Below are positions 42,120 to 50,497 of a stretch of 64,000 nucleotides of DNA, piece after piece. The DNA is from Pontiella desulfatans. GTDB taxonomy: Bacteria > Verrucomicrobiota > Kiritimatiellia > Kiritimatiellales > Pontiellaceae. The notes under the pieces were generated by a model. The model was given only the letters and a program-made list of their open reading frames with translations. It did not search any database and was not told the origin of the DNA. The stretch's first letter is position 1, and every line of letters starts with the position of its first letter. Location of the stretch: the NCBI RefSeq assembly GCF_900890425.1, contig NZ_CAAHFG010000003.1:806001-870000 (forward strand), read 5' to 3'. Both the position numbers and the translations under genes were made by a program.

Positions 42120-43655
42120 ATGAGCAAGCGATTTTTTGCAAAGCATGCCAAATCCAGCGCCATGATGGTGAGTCTGGCCATCCACGGGATTCTGCTGGTC
42201 GTGGCGTTGTCGTTTGTTGCCGTTACGGTGATTACGAAGGAGGACCAGATTTTCGAAGCCGTAAAGGTGAAGCGCCCGAAAATGGCGCTGAAGAAGCTTC
42301 AGGTGCCCGTGAACATCAAAAAGAAAAAGACCCAGAAACCGAAGCTGCGCAAGCGCATTGTGGTTAAGCCGACCTTGAATAAGGTTCCCGATATCAAGAT
42401 GCCGGAGATTACCGGTGTGAAGGGGGGCATGGCCGGAGCGGGCGACGGTTTCGGTGGTGCTGTCGGGATTGGCTTTACTCTGCCTGAACTCGACTTTTTC
42501 GGTGCCAAGGCCAAGGGGGAAAAGGTGGTCTTTGTGGTTCACTTCGGCCCCGCAACGATCGGCGGCACGCCGCTGAAGCGGATGACGGGCTATGTGATCC
42601 GAAAGCGGTTGGAGGATTTGGTCAACGGGTTGCCGGACTACACCCTGTTCAACGTGGCGTGTTACTGGATGCAGGATACCTGGGCGATGAACCCGGAGAT
42701 GATGCTGGCCTCCCCGGCGAACAAGCAGAAGGTGAGGGACTGGATGGCGCCGGTTAATCCACTGCAAGGGGATTATGGGCACTGTTTTGTGGTGCCCGGG
42801 AAGATGGGCCGCACGATTACACAGGCCGCCGGGAACTATCCTGAAAAAATTGATAGTGGTTTACCGTTCTATTCTCCGAAATGGGTTTACCCCTATGTGG
42901 TGCCCGGTGCGCAGGCGAAGAAATACCTTCCCGCTTCCAAGAAGGGATATGTGCATTGGAGCCGTGGGGTCTCCTGGGCCGTTCTTGAGCAGAAGGCCGA
43001 CACCATCTTTATTTTGACCACCAACTATATCGATGGCTTCGGCAGCGGGGACAAAGGGCGTCCCGAAGCGTTGGTTCAGAGTTACAAAAAGATGTTTGCC
43101 GATGTGTACGGGCCGGACAAGAAGCGGTGGCCCACGATCAATGTGGTGGTCCTGAAGCATACAAAGGATCCGGATGTGGTGCTGAACGCACAGTTCGGCC
43201 CGGTCTGGAAAGGCACGCGCGGCGACGGATCCGTGATTGATAACATCTCGAAGTTTATGAACGACGAGGAAAAAGAGCTCTACAAGCAGCTGGCAAGTGG
43301 TGATGCTTCCGCCCTTTCTCTTCCCGAGCCCGCTCCGACGATTGTGGAGCAACCGCCGACGAACGAAAAAGATCCTACCCCGACGGTGGCAGCGGAATCG
43401 GGCTTCCCGATGAATCCCATTCTTGGGAAATGGAAATTTAAGTTCGATGGGGCAAAGAAATACACGACCCGCCAATTTACTGCGGACGGCAAGTGTATTC
43501 AGCGGAACCAACGCGGAAAGATAGAGTGGGAATCCGGGTTCAGCATGAGGTCGGCGATCTCAGCGACTACGGTTCGCAACGATATGCTGCACGAGCTACA
43601 GTCCGATGGTACGTTGCGTTTATTAGACAACCTGATCGCGACCCGCGTGGAATAA
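42120..43655 (+). CDS. Membrane-anchored TonB-like protein with C-terminal domain of unknown function
   Basis: 511 residues from ATG 42120 (ribosome site AGAGGTG); an upstream in-frame start at 42057 adds no sensible sequence. One membrane segment near the N-terminus (about 15-38), followed by a Lys/Pro-rich linker (KRPKMALKKLQVPVNIKKKK) and a Gly-rich stretch, the arrangement of TonB-type energy transducers. A large domain follows (about 125-400) starting GEKVVFVVHFGPATIGGTPL, reminiscent of VWA-like domains found in such proteins in PVC bacteria but with no clear MIDAS. The last ~70 residues form a small WKFKFDGAKKYTTRQF domain. No exbB/exbD gene is nearby. It lies 19 bases before a GH29 gene, so it may be cotranscribed. 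Function not established. Confidence 0.55.
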   Translation: MSKRFFAKHAKSSAMMVSLAIHGILLVVALSFVAVTVITKEDQIFEAVKVKRPKMALKKLQVPVNIKKKKTQKPKLRKRIVVKPTLNKVPDIKMPEITGVKGGMAGAGDGFGGAVGIGFTLPELDFFGAKAKGEKVVFVVHFGPATIGGTPLKRMTGYVIRKRLEDLVNGLPDYTLFNVACYWMQDTWAMNPEMMLASPANKQKVRDWMAPVNPLQGDYGHCFVVPGKMGRTITQAAGNYPEKIDSGLPFYSPKWVYPYVVPGAQAKKYLPASKKGYVHWSRGVSWAVLEQKADTIFILTTNYIDGFGSGDKGRPEALVQSYKKMFADVYGPDKKRWPTINVVVLKHTKDPDVVLNAQFGPVWKGTRGDGSVIDNISKFMNDEEKELYKQLASGDASALSLPEPAPTIVEQPPTNEKDPTPTVAAESGFPMNPILGKWKFKFDGAKKYTTRQFTADGKCIQRNQRGKIEWESGFSMRSAISATTVRNDMLHELQSDGTLRLLDNLIATRVE

Positions 43656-43674
43656 GTTATAAAGGAGAATTGGA

Positions 43675-45147
43675 ATGTTGAGACATGGAATGATCGTGGC
43701 CGCAGTGTTGATGATGGGCCTTTCGGCCAAGGCGGAAAAATATGAACCCAGCTGGGAATCGCTGGCGAACCATAACGCGGAGCCGGAATGGCTGAAGGAT
43801 GCCAAGCTGGGGATCTATTTCCATTGGGGGCCCTATGCGGTGCCGGCCTTCAGCTCGGAGTGGTATCCGCGCGATATGTACCTGAAAAACAAGGTGAAGA
43901 AGTATCACGAAAAAAACTTCGGCTCGATCACGGAGTTCGGCTACCACGACTTTGTACCGATGTTTACCGGGGAACACTTTGATCCGGCAGAGTGGACGGA
44001 ACTCTTTGAAGAAGCCGGCGCCCGTTTTGCTGGCCCCGTGGCGGAGCATCACGATGGCTTTGCCATGTGGGCATCGAAGGCCACGCCATGGAACGCCAAG
44101 GATATGGGGCCGAAGCGGGATATTCTCGGGGAGCTTTTCCAGGAGTTGGAAAAACGCCAACTGAAAACCATCGCCACCTTTCATCACTCCCGCAACCTGC
44201 AGCGGAATACGTCGGGCAAGAAGGAAAGAAAACCCAATCCGAATAGCCATTATCCCTACCTTCCGGGGACGCATACCGCCTCCGACGATCCCATGCTTCA
44301 GACGCTCTATGGGAATATGCCCGAGCAAAAATGGCTGAATGAAATCTGGATGGCCAAGCTGGTGGAGGTGATCGATAACTACCAGCCCGACATTATCTGG
44401 TTCGACAGCTGGCTCGATACCATTCCGGAAAGCGACCGCAAAGCATTCTGTGCCTACTACCTGAATGCCGCCGAAAGGTGGGGCAAGGATGTGGTGATCG
44501 TGCGCAAGCAGCAAGACCTGCCGCTGGAAGTCAGCATCAACGACCACGAAAAGTCGCGCGAACCCAAGGCGTTGAAAGAGCTCTGGATGACTGACGACAC
44601 ACTGAGCACCGGCAGCTGGTGCTATACACAGGGTCTGGGGATTAAACCGCTGCATAAGATTGTTCACGCGCTGGTCGATACCGTCAGCAAAAACGGCGTG
44701 GTTTTATTGAATATTTCCCCTATGGCTGACGGCACCATTCCGCAGGACCAGCGCGATGTGCTGCACGGGCTGGGCCAGTGGCTCGAAGCCAACGGCGAGG
44801 CGATCTACAACACACGCCCCTGGATCAACGCGGCCGAAGGACCCACAGCGGAGCCGTCCGGCGGATTCAGCGATCATAAAAAATTCCTGTCTCTGGAATA
44901 TTCCGCCAAGGACATTCGCTACACGGTATCCAAAGACGGGAAAACGGTCTATGCCACCACGCTCGGAATTCCGGAAGCCGGTTACAATGTCCTTTTGACC
45001 ACCTTCGCGAAAGAGAATATCACCCCCGAGTCGGTCGCGTTAACGGACGGTTCCGACGTGGTGTGGAAGATGACGGAAGAGGGGGTGTCGATTCAGTCTC
45101 CGGAAACCAGCCAGACCAGCGCGCTGGTATTTAAGATCGAGCTGTAA
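43675..45147 (+). CDS. GH29 alpha-L-fucosidase-like glycosidase
   Basis: 490 residues; ribosome site AAAGGAGAA; signal peptide about 1-20 (ends SAKA). GH29 blocks: DAKLGIYFHWGPYAVP, AEHHDGFAMWASK, TIATFHHSRNLQRN and PDIIWFDSWLD with Asp244 as the likely nucleophile, then KNGVVLLNISPMADGTIPQD. Its N-terminus (AEKYEPSWESL) mirrors that of the GH29 at 21128, so both belong to one subgroup. It cleaves terminal alpha-L-fucose or a close analogue in the periplasm or outside. It follows the TonB-like gene by 19 bases and precedes a beta-propeller glycosidase. Confidence 0.93.
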   Translation: MLRHGMIVAAVLMMGLSAKAEKYEPSWESLANHNAEPEWLKDAKLGIYFHWGPYAVPAFSSEWYPRDMYLKNKVKKYHEKNFGSITEFGYHDFVPMFTGEHFDPAEWTELFEEAGARFAGPVAEHHDGFAMWASKATPWNAKDMGPKRDILGELFQELEKRQLKTIATFHHSRNLQRNTSGKKERKPNPNSHYPYLPGTHTASDDPMLQTLYGNMPEQKWLNEIWMAKLVEVIDNYQPDIIWFDSWLDTIPESDRKAFCAYYLNAAERWGKDVVIVRKQQDLPLEVSINDHEKSREPKALKELWMTDDTLSTGSWCYTQGLGIKPLHKIVHALVDTVSKNGVVLLNISPMADGTIPQDQRDVLHGLGQWLEANGEAIYNTRPWINAAEGPTAEPSGGFSDHKKFLSLEYSAKDIRYTVSKDGKTVYATTLGIPEAGYNVLLTTFAKENITPESVALTDGSDVVWKMTEEGVSIQSPETSQTSALVFKIEL

Positions 45148-45220
45148 GGATTGTTTTTCGATGCGTGCCAAGGCAACGTGCATTGGAGTACTGAGTCGAT
45201 CAAGTTAACCGGGAATTCCT

Positions 45221-46318
45221 ATGAAAATCATGAGAAAAACAGCCGTACTTTTTCTATCGGCACTTGTTTTGATGGCGAGCTCTATCGCGGCAAAGCCTGA
45301 AGCGGGCGCGCGTTTAAAATTTTCCCCGCTTCCCTTTGAAGTGAAGTCCACCTTTGCTGAGCGAAAAACCACGGCACATGTTTTTGCGGATCCCGGCTAT
45401 CGCATCTGGGGCATGGCGGTCATCCAATGGGCAGATGGTAAATACCATGGCTATTATGCACGCTGGCCCGAGGCGCTGGGGCATGACGGCTGGATGACCC
45501 ATTGTGAAATCGCGCACGCCGTTGCGGACCAGTCGGAAGGTCCGTTCCAATACGTGAATACGGTGCTGGAAAGCCGTAACCCCGACGGATGGGATGTGAA
45601 TAACGCGCATAATCCCGCCATCTGTGTAGTCGACGGAAAGATCTGTCTGTACTACATCGCAAATGATTTGCGCCCGCTGTACAAGGGGGATTTCAAGACG
45701 GACTATCCGGATATGGAATGGTTTCAGGCAAACCGGAAACTGGTCCGCAATGCCCAGCGCATTGGCGTGGCCATTGCGTCCGATCCGGCCGGCCCGTTCG
45801 TCCGCTCTAAAGAGCCTGTCGTTGTTCCTCATGGACGGTTCATTAATATCGCCGTTAATCCGGCGGTCTGTTACGTGGATGGGACGTACACGATGATTAT
45901 GAAAGGCGACGATGCCAATAAACCCGATACGTGGTTCCGCATTCAGTTGGTCGGTCACTCCCAATTCCCTGAGGGTCCTTTCACGTTCCAGCAGCAACCG
46001 GTCTATAGCAAAAAACAGACCGAAGATGCCGGGATCTGGTTTGACCAGAAAGCCGGTCGCTATTACATGGCCTGTCACGTGATGGGTAAAAGGGATCTGG
46101 CACTGTTCTCGTCCAACGACGGGAAATTATGGCAACCGGATCGGCAAAGGGTATTCATGAAAAAACAATTCCGACTGGCGGATGGCAGCGTTTGGAAGCC
46201 GGACCGTGTTGAGCGGCCGTTTATTTTAACCGACGACTCCGGCAAACCGGTTATGCTCTACCTGGCCGTCGCCGACAAAGACATCAACGGAAACATCGCC
46301 GTCAAGTTCAACAACTAG
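45221..46318 (+). CDS. Secreted five-bladed beta-propeller glycosidase candidate (GH43/GH117-like)
   Basis: 365 residues; signal peptide about 1-24 (ends SSIAA). Repeating blade motifs (WADGKYHGYYARWPE, NNAHNPAICVVDGKICLYYI, GVAIASDPAGPFVRSKEP, NIAVNPAVCYVDGTYTMIMK, DAGIWFDQKAGRYYMACHVM, NDGKLWQP) are those of GH43/GH117-clan propellers. Candidate acidic residues lie in these blades (the Asp of VNNAHNPA-adjacent GWD, the Asp/Glu in TEDAGIWF) but cannot be assigned with confidence. GH117 members remove 3,6-anhydro-L-galactose and GH43 members arabinose, xylose or galactose. It is the last gene before a clear terminator, so it probably closes the 42.1-46.3 kb transcription unit. Confidence 0.7.
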   Translation: MKIMRKTAVLFLSALVLMASSIAAKPEAGARLKFSPLPFEVKSTFAERKTTAHVFADPGYRIWGMAVIQWADGKYHGYYARWPEALGHDGWMTHCEIAHAVADQSEGPFQYVNTVLESRNPDGWDVNNAHNPAICVVDGKICLYYIANDLRPLYKGDFKTDYPDMEWFQANRKLVRNAQRIGVAIASDPAGPFVRSKEPVVVPHGRFINIAVNPAVCYVDGTYTMIMKGDDANKPDTWFRIQLVGHSQFPEGPFTFQQQPVYSKKQTEDAGIWFDQKAGRYYMACHVMGKRDLALFSSNDGKLWQPDRQRVFMKKQFRLADGSVWKPDRVERPFILTDDSGKPVMLYLAVADKDINGNIAVKFNN

Positions 46319-46482
46319 ACAGCCCCGGGAATCAGTAGAATGAACATCATATTGACCCGTAGCTTGCATTTTAAAAGGCGAGTTAGAGGGGGCGGGCTGG
46401 CACCCCCGATGATCTGAAACCGGGAGGATGAAGGTATTTTAATGCACGGCGGTTTGGGTGAATATGTTTCCGCTTTCTGTGA

Positions 46483-46512
46483 AAGCCGTCCTGTTGAACG
46501 GCTTTTTCTTTT
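46483..46512 (+). terminator. Intrinsic terminator
   Basis: Stem AAGCCGT / ACGGCTT with an 8-base loop, followed by TTTTTCTTTT. Placed 165 bases after the propeller glycosidase; the rest of 46319-46597 shows no gene. The next gene must have its own promoter between 46513 and 46590. Confidence 0.75.
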
Positions 46513-46597
46513 GTGTAAACGGTCAGTTTTTATTTTTTGTCCTGTATATGGAATTAATGCTGTTTTTTGTGATGGCTTAAGGAAAAGGAATGAACTG

Positions 46598-47389
46598 ATG
46601 AAAGTACTGAGAATACTGGGTTTTGTAATTGCTTCCGGGGTGATTTCCGAGGCCGCTCTGGTTACCTGGCAGGGTGGACCTGGAAACTGGACGAATGCGA
46701 ACTGGGCAGTGGATGGAATCAATGAACAGAGCATAGGGACTACGATTTCTGACCAGATCAGTATTACAAATGGCAGTGTCTCCGTTTCAGGGAATCTAAT
46801 TGCCGCGACGGGTGGCTCCGTTGCTGATCAATCTTTGCATATCAGTAATAGCGCGCAGTTAACAGTAGGCGGGATCATCGATTTTGGTTCGGGAAATAAT
46901 AATACGCAGACCCTTGGATTCCGCATGGAAGATGGTGCTTTGGTCTCGGCTTCATATTTACAATTAAAAACCAAGAATCTGGCCCGGACTAATATTGAAT
47001 TTGGTGGTGGTGTGTTGACATTGACGTCCGATAATTCGATACGGGGCGGTGATTTTCCGAATCAGAATGTAAATATAACCGCAGGGGCAGGAGAATTTTC
47101 CATAATTGCAACGGCAACGCCACAGGTCGGAAAATCACTCGCCACTAAAGTCGGATCCGACCTTTTTGCCATTGATGGCACCAAGATTGTCGTTGTGGCA
47201 GATGGTAGCGAGATCTCCATTCTAAATGCAGAGCTTGTAACGAAGGTTGTCAACGGGAAGTGGCTCAAAATTACAGGAACAAATGACGGTCCTCAGACGC
47301 TGGAAGTGATTCCGGAACCGGCGGTGATTGGATTGATATCGATTGCGGGTTGTGGATTTCTGGTCATCCGTCGATTTACAGCCGGTTAG
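46598..47389 (+). CDS. PEP-CTERM-anchored protein with the sulfatase-type N-terminal module
   Basis: 263 residues from ATG 46598, which follows AAGGAAAAGGA; the longer upstream frame from 46442 crosses the terminator and is not real. Signal peptide about 1-19. The body (about 20-235) is collinear with residues 27-250 of the sulfatase at 11735: ISDQISITNGSVSVSGNLIA, LQLKTKNL, NSIRGGDFPNQNVNITAGAG, KVVNGKW. The C-terminus VIPEPAVIGLISIAGCGFLV followed by IRRFTAG is a standard PEP-CTERM signal (PEP, hydrophobic stretch, RR), so an exosortase elsewhere in the genome should process it. The module's function is unknown; as a stand-alone surface protein it may bind glycan or scaffold sulfatases. Confidence 0.85.
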   Translation: MKVLRILGFVIASGVISEAALVTWQGGPGNWTNANWAVDGINEQSIGTTISDQISITNGSVSVSGNLIAATGGSVADQSLHISNSAQLTVGGIIDFGSGNNNTQTLGFRMEDGALVSASYLQLKTKNLARTNIEFGGGVLTLTSDNSIRGGDFPNQNVNITAGAGEFSIIATATPQVGKSLATKVGSDLFAIDGTKIVVVADGSEISILNAELVTKVVNGKWLKITGTNDGPQTLEVIPEPAVIGLISIAGCGFLVIRRFTAG

Positions 47390-47401
47390 CGCCTTCAACG
47401 T

Positions 47402-48283
47402 ATGTGTTTCATGAAACTCTGTTCCTCGCTCGTTTTTGTTATGCTGGTCGCATCGACCTATGCAGGCGACCTTGTATGGGATGGTTCGGATGGAATCTGG
47501 ACCCACTCCAAGTGGTTGAGTGAGGGGGCGCAATCCGGGCAGGCGATTCCGGCGGCCATTCATGATCGTCTGGAAATTACTTCCGGCAATGTGACTGTGG
47601 AGGGTGATCTGACCGGGGCACCCGGATCCCTGCAGGAAAATCATCTGACTCTAGGGGGTGACAGCAGGCTTGCCGTTCAGGGAGCATTGGATTTCGGAAC
47701 GGGAAAGGCGGAAAATGCCCATTCCTGGTCGATGTCTTTTTTGATGAAAGAATCGGCGTCCCTGTCTGCTACCCATATTCAGCTCAAGACGAAAAAGCTG
47801 GAGCGGTCTGCGCTGACGTTTGCAGGAGGGACACTGACTTTAACATCCGGGAACCCCATACTCGGCTGTAACTTTCCTGACCAGAACGTTAATATTAAAG
47901 CGTCGGCGGGTGGTTTTCGCCTGATTGCAACCGCGAATCCGTTTCCCGGGAAATCACTTGCTACAAAGGTGGGTTCTGATCTGTTTTCAATCGACGGGCG
48001 TAAAATCAACGTCGCGGAAAGCGGGCTCGATGTCGAGGCTTTGAATATGGAGTTAGCAGGTAAGGTCGTAAATGGAAAAATACTGCGGATCAAGGGTGAA
48101 AACAATGGCCCTCAGATCCTGGAAATTATTACTGCAGGCGATGAGCCGGCAGTGATCGAACTGCCCGAAGAACCCGTCGAAGAACCGGTTTCTCCCGTAA
48201 GAAAGAGAAAGCGGAACCGTCCTGAAGCCAACCTGCACGAGCCCGAACTTTCCGCCGAACCGCTGGGGCTGATTCTCAGCTGA
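47402..48283 (+). CDS. Secreted paralogue of the PEP-CTERM module protein, without anchor
   Basis: 293 residues from ATG 47402 (ATG 47411 is an equally good start: the signal peptide is MKLCSSLVFVMLVASTYA). The body repeats the same module as the gene 12 bases upstream (IQLKTKKL, NFPDQNVNIKASAG, SLATKVGSDLFSIDGRKINV, VVNGKILRIKG), so the two arose by tandem duplication. In place of a PEP-CTERM segment there is a charged tail with EEPVEEPVSPVRKRKRNR and no hydrophobic anchor. It is therefore secreted or periplasmic. No ribosome site of note; probably cotranscribed with 46598. Confidence 0.75.
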   Translation: MCFMKLCSSLVFVMLVASTYAGDLVWDGSDGIWTHSKWLSEGAQSGQAIPAAIHDRLEITSGNVTVEGDLTGAPGSLQENHLTLGGDSRLAVQGALDFGTGKAENAHSWSMSFLMKESASLSATHIQLKTKKLERSALTFAGGTLTLTSGNPILGCNFPDQNVNIKASAGGFRLIATANPFPGKSLATKVGSDLFSIDGRKINVAESGLDVEALNMELAGKVVNGKILRIKGENNGPQILEIITAGDEPAVIELPEEPVEEPVSPVRKRKRNRPEANLHEPELSAEPLGLILS

Positions 48284-48358
48284 CCGGGGAATGACTGTGT
48301 CACGTAATTAAATCACTGAAGAAACTTCAGCCTTCTGTACAACAGCAGGGATCATAAA

Positions 48359-49798
48359 ATGAACATTTTAAATATTTTTTTACTCTCAACGACTCTGGCG
48401 TGCCTGACGGCTGACGCAGTAAATATTATGCCTACGCCGTCCCGTATAGAATCCGGTTCCGGCGGGCTCGCGGTGGAAGGTGCTCATGATATTGTATATG
48501 AAGAGGCGACGGAACCGCTCGGCAGGGAAGGGTACGAACTCGAGGTTAAAATGCAGGGGATTACGATTCGTGCGGAAAACGATGCTGGTAAATATTATGC
48601 CCGGGTAACGCTGCGGCAACTGGTGGATCAATCGGAAAACGGAACTATTCCTTGTGTCAAAATTATCGACAAGCCGAAGTATGCCTGGCGGAGCTTCATG
48701 ATCGATTCCGGCCGGCAATACCAGAAGGTGGAAACGATTAAAGGATTGCTCGACCGGATGGCCATGCTGAAAATGAACGTTTTTCATTGGCATCTGACGG
48801 AAAACGACGGCTGGCGCATTGAAATTAAAAAGTATCCAAAACTGGGCGAGGTCGGAGGGTTCGTGGCCGATGGACCGGAACAGCAGGGGTTTTATACGCA
48901 GGAGGAAATTCGTGAAATTGTCGCCTATGCCGCCGAACGGCAGATTACCATTGTTCCGGAGATTGATGTGCCCGGTCATTCGGAAGCCGCATTGAAGGCC
49001 TATCCCGAACTGACCTGTAGCGGGGAATCTCCAAAACCCGTGAAAAAAGGTTTCAGTCCATATCTGTATTGCGGCGGGCGTGAAACAACGGTGGACTTTC
49101 TCTGTGATGTTCTCGATGAAGTCTGCGCGCTGTTTCCCTCTGAATATATTCATATCGGCGGCGATGAAGCCCCGAAGTCGGAGTGGAAAAAGTGCACGCA
49201 CTGCCAGGCGCGCATCAGGGAGCTTGGCCTTAAGGATGAGCATGAGCTGCAGATCGAACTGACCAACCGCTTGGCCCGTCACCTGGCTTCTAAAGGTCGG
49301 AAGGCTATCTGCTGGGGCGATGTGGTTACGCTGCCGGGACAGGAACTGGAAAAGAATATTGTGGTGCACTGGTGGAACTATCGAAAGGGAAAGGATAAGG
49401 CGTTGAAGGAAGGAATCCGGCGCGGGCTTCCCGTGATTGCCAACTCCAACTACTACACCTACCTCAATTTTCCGCAGAAGCATAAATGGAGGCAGTACAA
49501 CAAAAGCCGGACCTTTGATTTCCGTACCTGCTATGAAAAGAACCCTTCCGATATTCAGAATCCGACGGATAAGCAACGTGAGGTGTTGCTGGGTATGGGT
49601 TGCTGCCTCTGGACCGACCATGGTCTGACGGAAGAATGGCTGGACCGACGCCTCTACCCCCGGATTTTTGCCATGGCGGAACAGATGTGGTCGACGGCGG
49701 AGCGTTTACCCTATGCGGAGTTCAAGGCAGGGGTATATGCGAAGCGTCCCTTGCTGGAAGCCATGGGGGTTCATGGAGACTGGGACGAGGAATATTAA
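48359..49798 (+). CDS. GH20 beta-N-acetylhexosaminidase
   Basis: 479 residues; signal peptide about 1-20. Residues ~20-100 are a short GH20b-like domain, the barrel starts at KPKYAWRSFMIDSGRQYQ. Hallmarks: FHWHLTENDGWRIEIKKYPK, IVPEIDVPGHSEAALKAYPE and YIHIGGDEAPKSEW with the catalytic pair Asp269-Glu270 (substrate-assisted mechanism). It removes terminal beta-linked GlcNAc or GalNAc. First gene of an operon-like series with a CBM9-like protein, a symporter, sulfatases and GH2, which points to a sulfated N-acetylhexosamine-containing glycan. Confidence 0.95.
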   Translation: MNILNIFLLSTTLACLTADAVNIMPTPSRIESGSGGLAVEGAHDIVYEEATEPLGREGYELEVKMQGITIRAENDAGKYYARVTLRQLVDQSENGTIPCVKIIDKPKYAWRSFMIDSGRQYQKVETIKGLLDRMAMLKMNVFHWHLTENDGWRIEIKKYPKLGEVGGFVADGPEQQGFYTQEEIREIVAYAAERQITIVPEIDVPGHSEAALKAYPELTCSGESPKPVKKGFSPYLYCGGRETTVDFLCDVLDEVCALFPSEYIHIGGDEAPKSEWKKCTHCQARIRELGLKDEHELQIELTNRLARHLASKGRKAICWGDVVTLPGQELEKNIVVHWWNYRKGKDKALKEGIRRGLPVIANSNYYTYLNFPQKHKWRQYNKSRTFDFRTCYEKNPSDIQNPTDKQREVLLGMGCCLWTDHGLTEEWLDRRLYPRIFAMAEQMWSTAERLPYAEFKAGVYAKRPLLEAMGVHGDWDEEY

Positions 49799-49851
49799 TT
49801 TCATCTCGTAAAACGCGAGTTTACACCTGAAAGCCCTGTATAAAGAAGGAA

Positions 49852-50496
49852 ATGAAGAAAGAGAGTCCAAATCATATCGTAATCCCGTACGTCAATGGCG
49901 TTCCGGATCACTCGTTTTGGGGATGCGTCTCTGCGCAGGGCTTGGGGTATAGTGCCGATGTCAGCGGGGTGCCGCGTGAAACGGCGGAAGTACGGTTCGC
50001 TTGGAATGCCTGCGGTTTGTTTGTTCGTGCTGCGTTGGAGGATTCTTTTGTGGTTGCTTCGGATCGGCGCAACGAACAACTGCATTTTGAGACGGGCGAT
50101 GTATTCGAACTCTTTGTAAAACCGCCGAGCGACGACTATTATTGGGAAATGTACGCCACACCCTTCGGCAATAAATCCACCCTTTTCTTTCCTCGTGAGC
50201 GCGAGGGCATGACGGTGGAAAATTTTCTGCGGGATCACAGCTTCCATGGATTGGAAGTCGCTGCGGAAATTACGGACAGCGGATGGAGTGCGGAAATGTT
50301 GGTGCCGGCCCGTGAACTGACAACATTCGGTGCAGAATGGACTGCGGGCACCGAGTGGACAGTTTTGTGCGGACGCTATAATTATAACAATGATAAACGG
50401 ATGGACCCGGAGCTGAGTATGTGGCCGCGAGTCTCAAAAACGAATTATCACCTGACGGCGGAATATGCGCTGCTGGTGCTGGGGGAAGGAGAATAG
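49852..50496 (+). CDS. CBM9-like carbohydrate-binding protein without signal peptide
   Basis: 214 residues; ribosome site AGAAGGAA directly upstream. The sequence VRFAWNACGLFVRAALEDSF, then HFETGDVFELFVKPPSDDYY, EMYATPFGNK and WSAEMLVPARELTTFGAEW fits family 9-like carbohydrate-binding (DOMON-related) proteins. Unlike almost every other gene here there is no export signal, so it is predicted to be cytoplasmic. The gene ends one base before the symporter start, implying translational coupling, and it may help hold imported sugars; that role is inference. Confidence 0.75.
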   Translation: MKKESPNHIVIPYVNGVPDHSFWGCVSAQGLGYSADVSGVPRETAEVRFAWNACGLFVRAALEDSFVVASDRRNEQLHFETGDVFELFVKPPSDDYYWEMYATPFGNKSTLFFPREREGMTVENFLRDHSFHGLEVAAEITDSGWSAEMLVPARELTTFGAEWTAGTEWTVLCGRYNYNNDKRMDPELSMWPRVSKTNYHLTAEYALLVLGEGE

Positions 50497-50497
50497 G

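Noticed and set aside
46442-46597. Extended N-terminus of the PEP-CTERM protein
   Set aside because: The upstream in-frame codons run through a strong intrinsic terminator and lack an export signal; ATG 46598 has both a ribosome site and a signal peptide.
49799-49830. Terminator after the GH20 gene
   Set aside because: The CTCG...CGAG hairpin is only 4-5 bp with no T-tract, and the downstream gene follows closely as in an operon.
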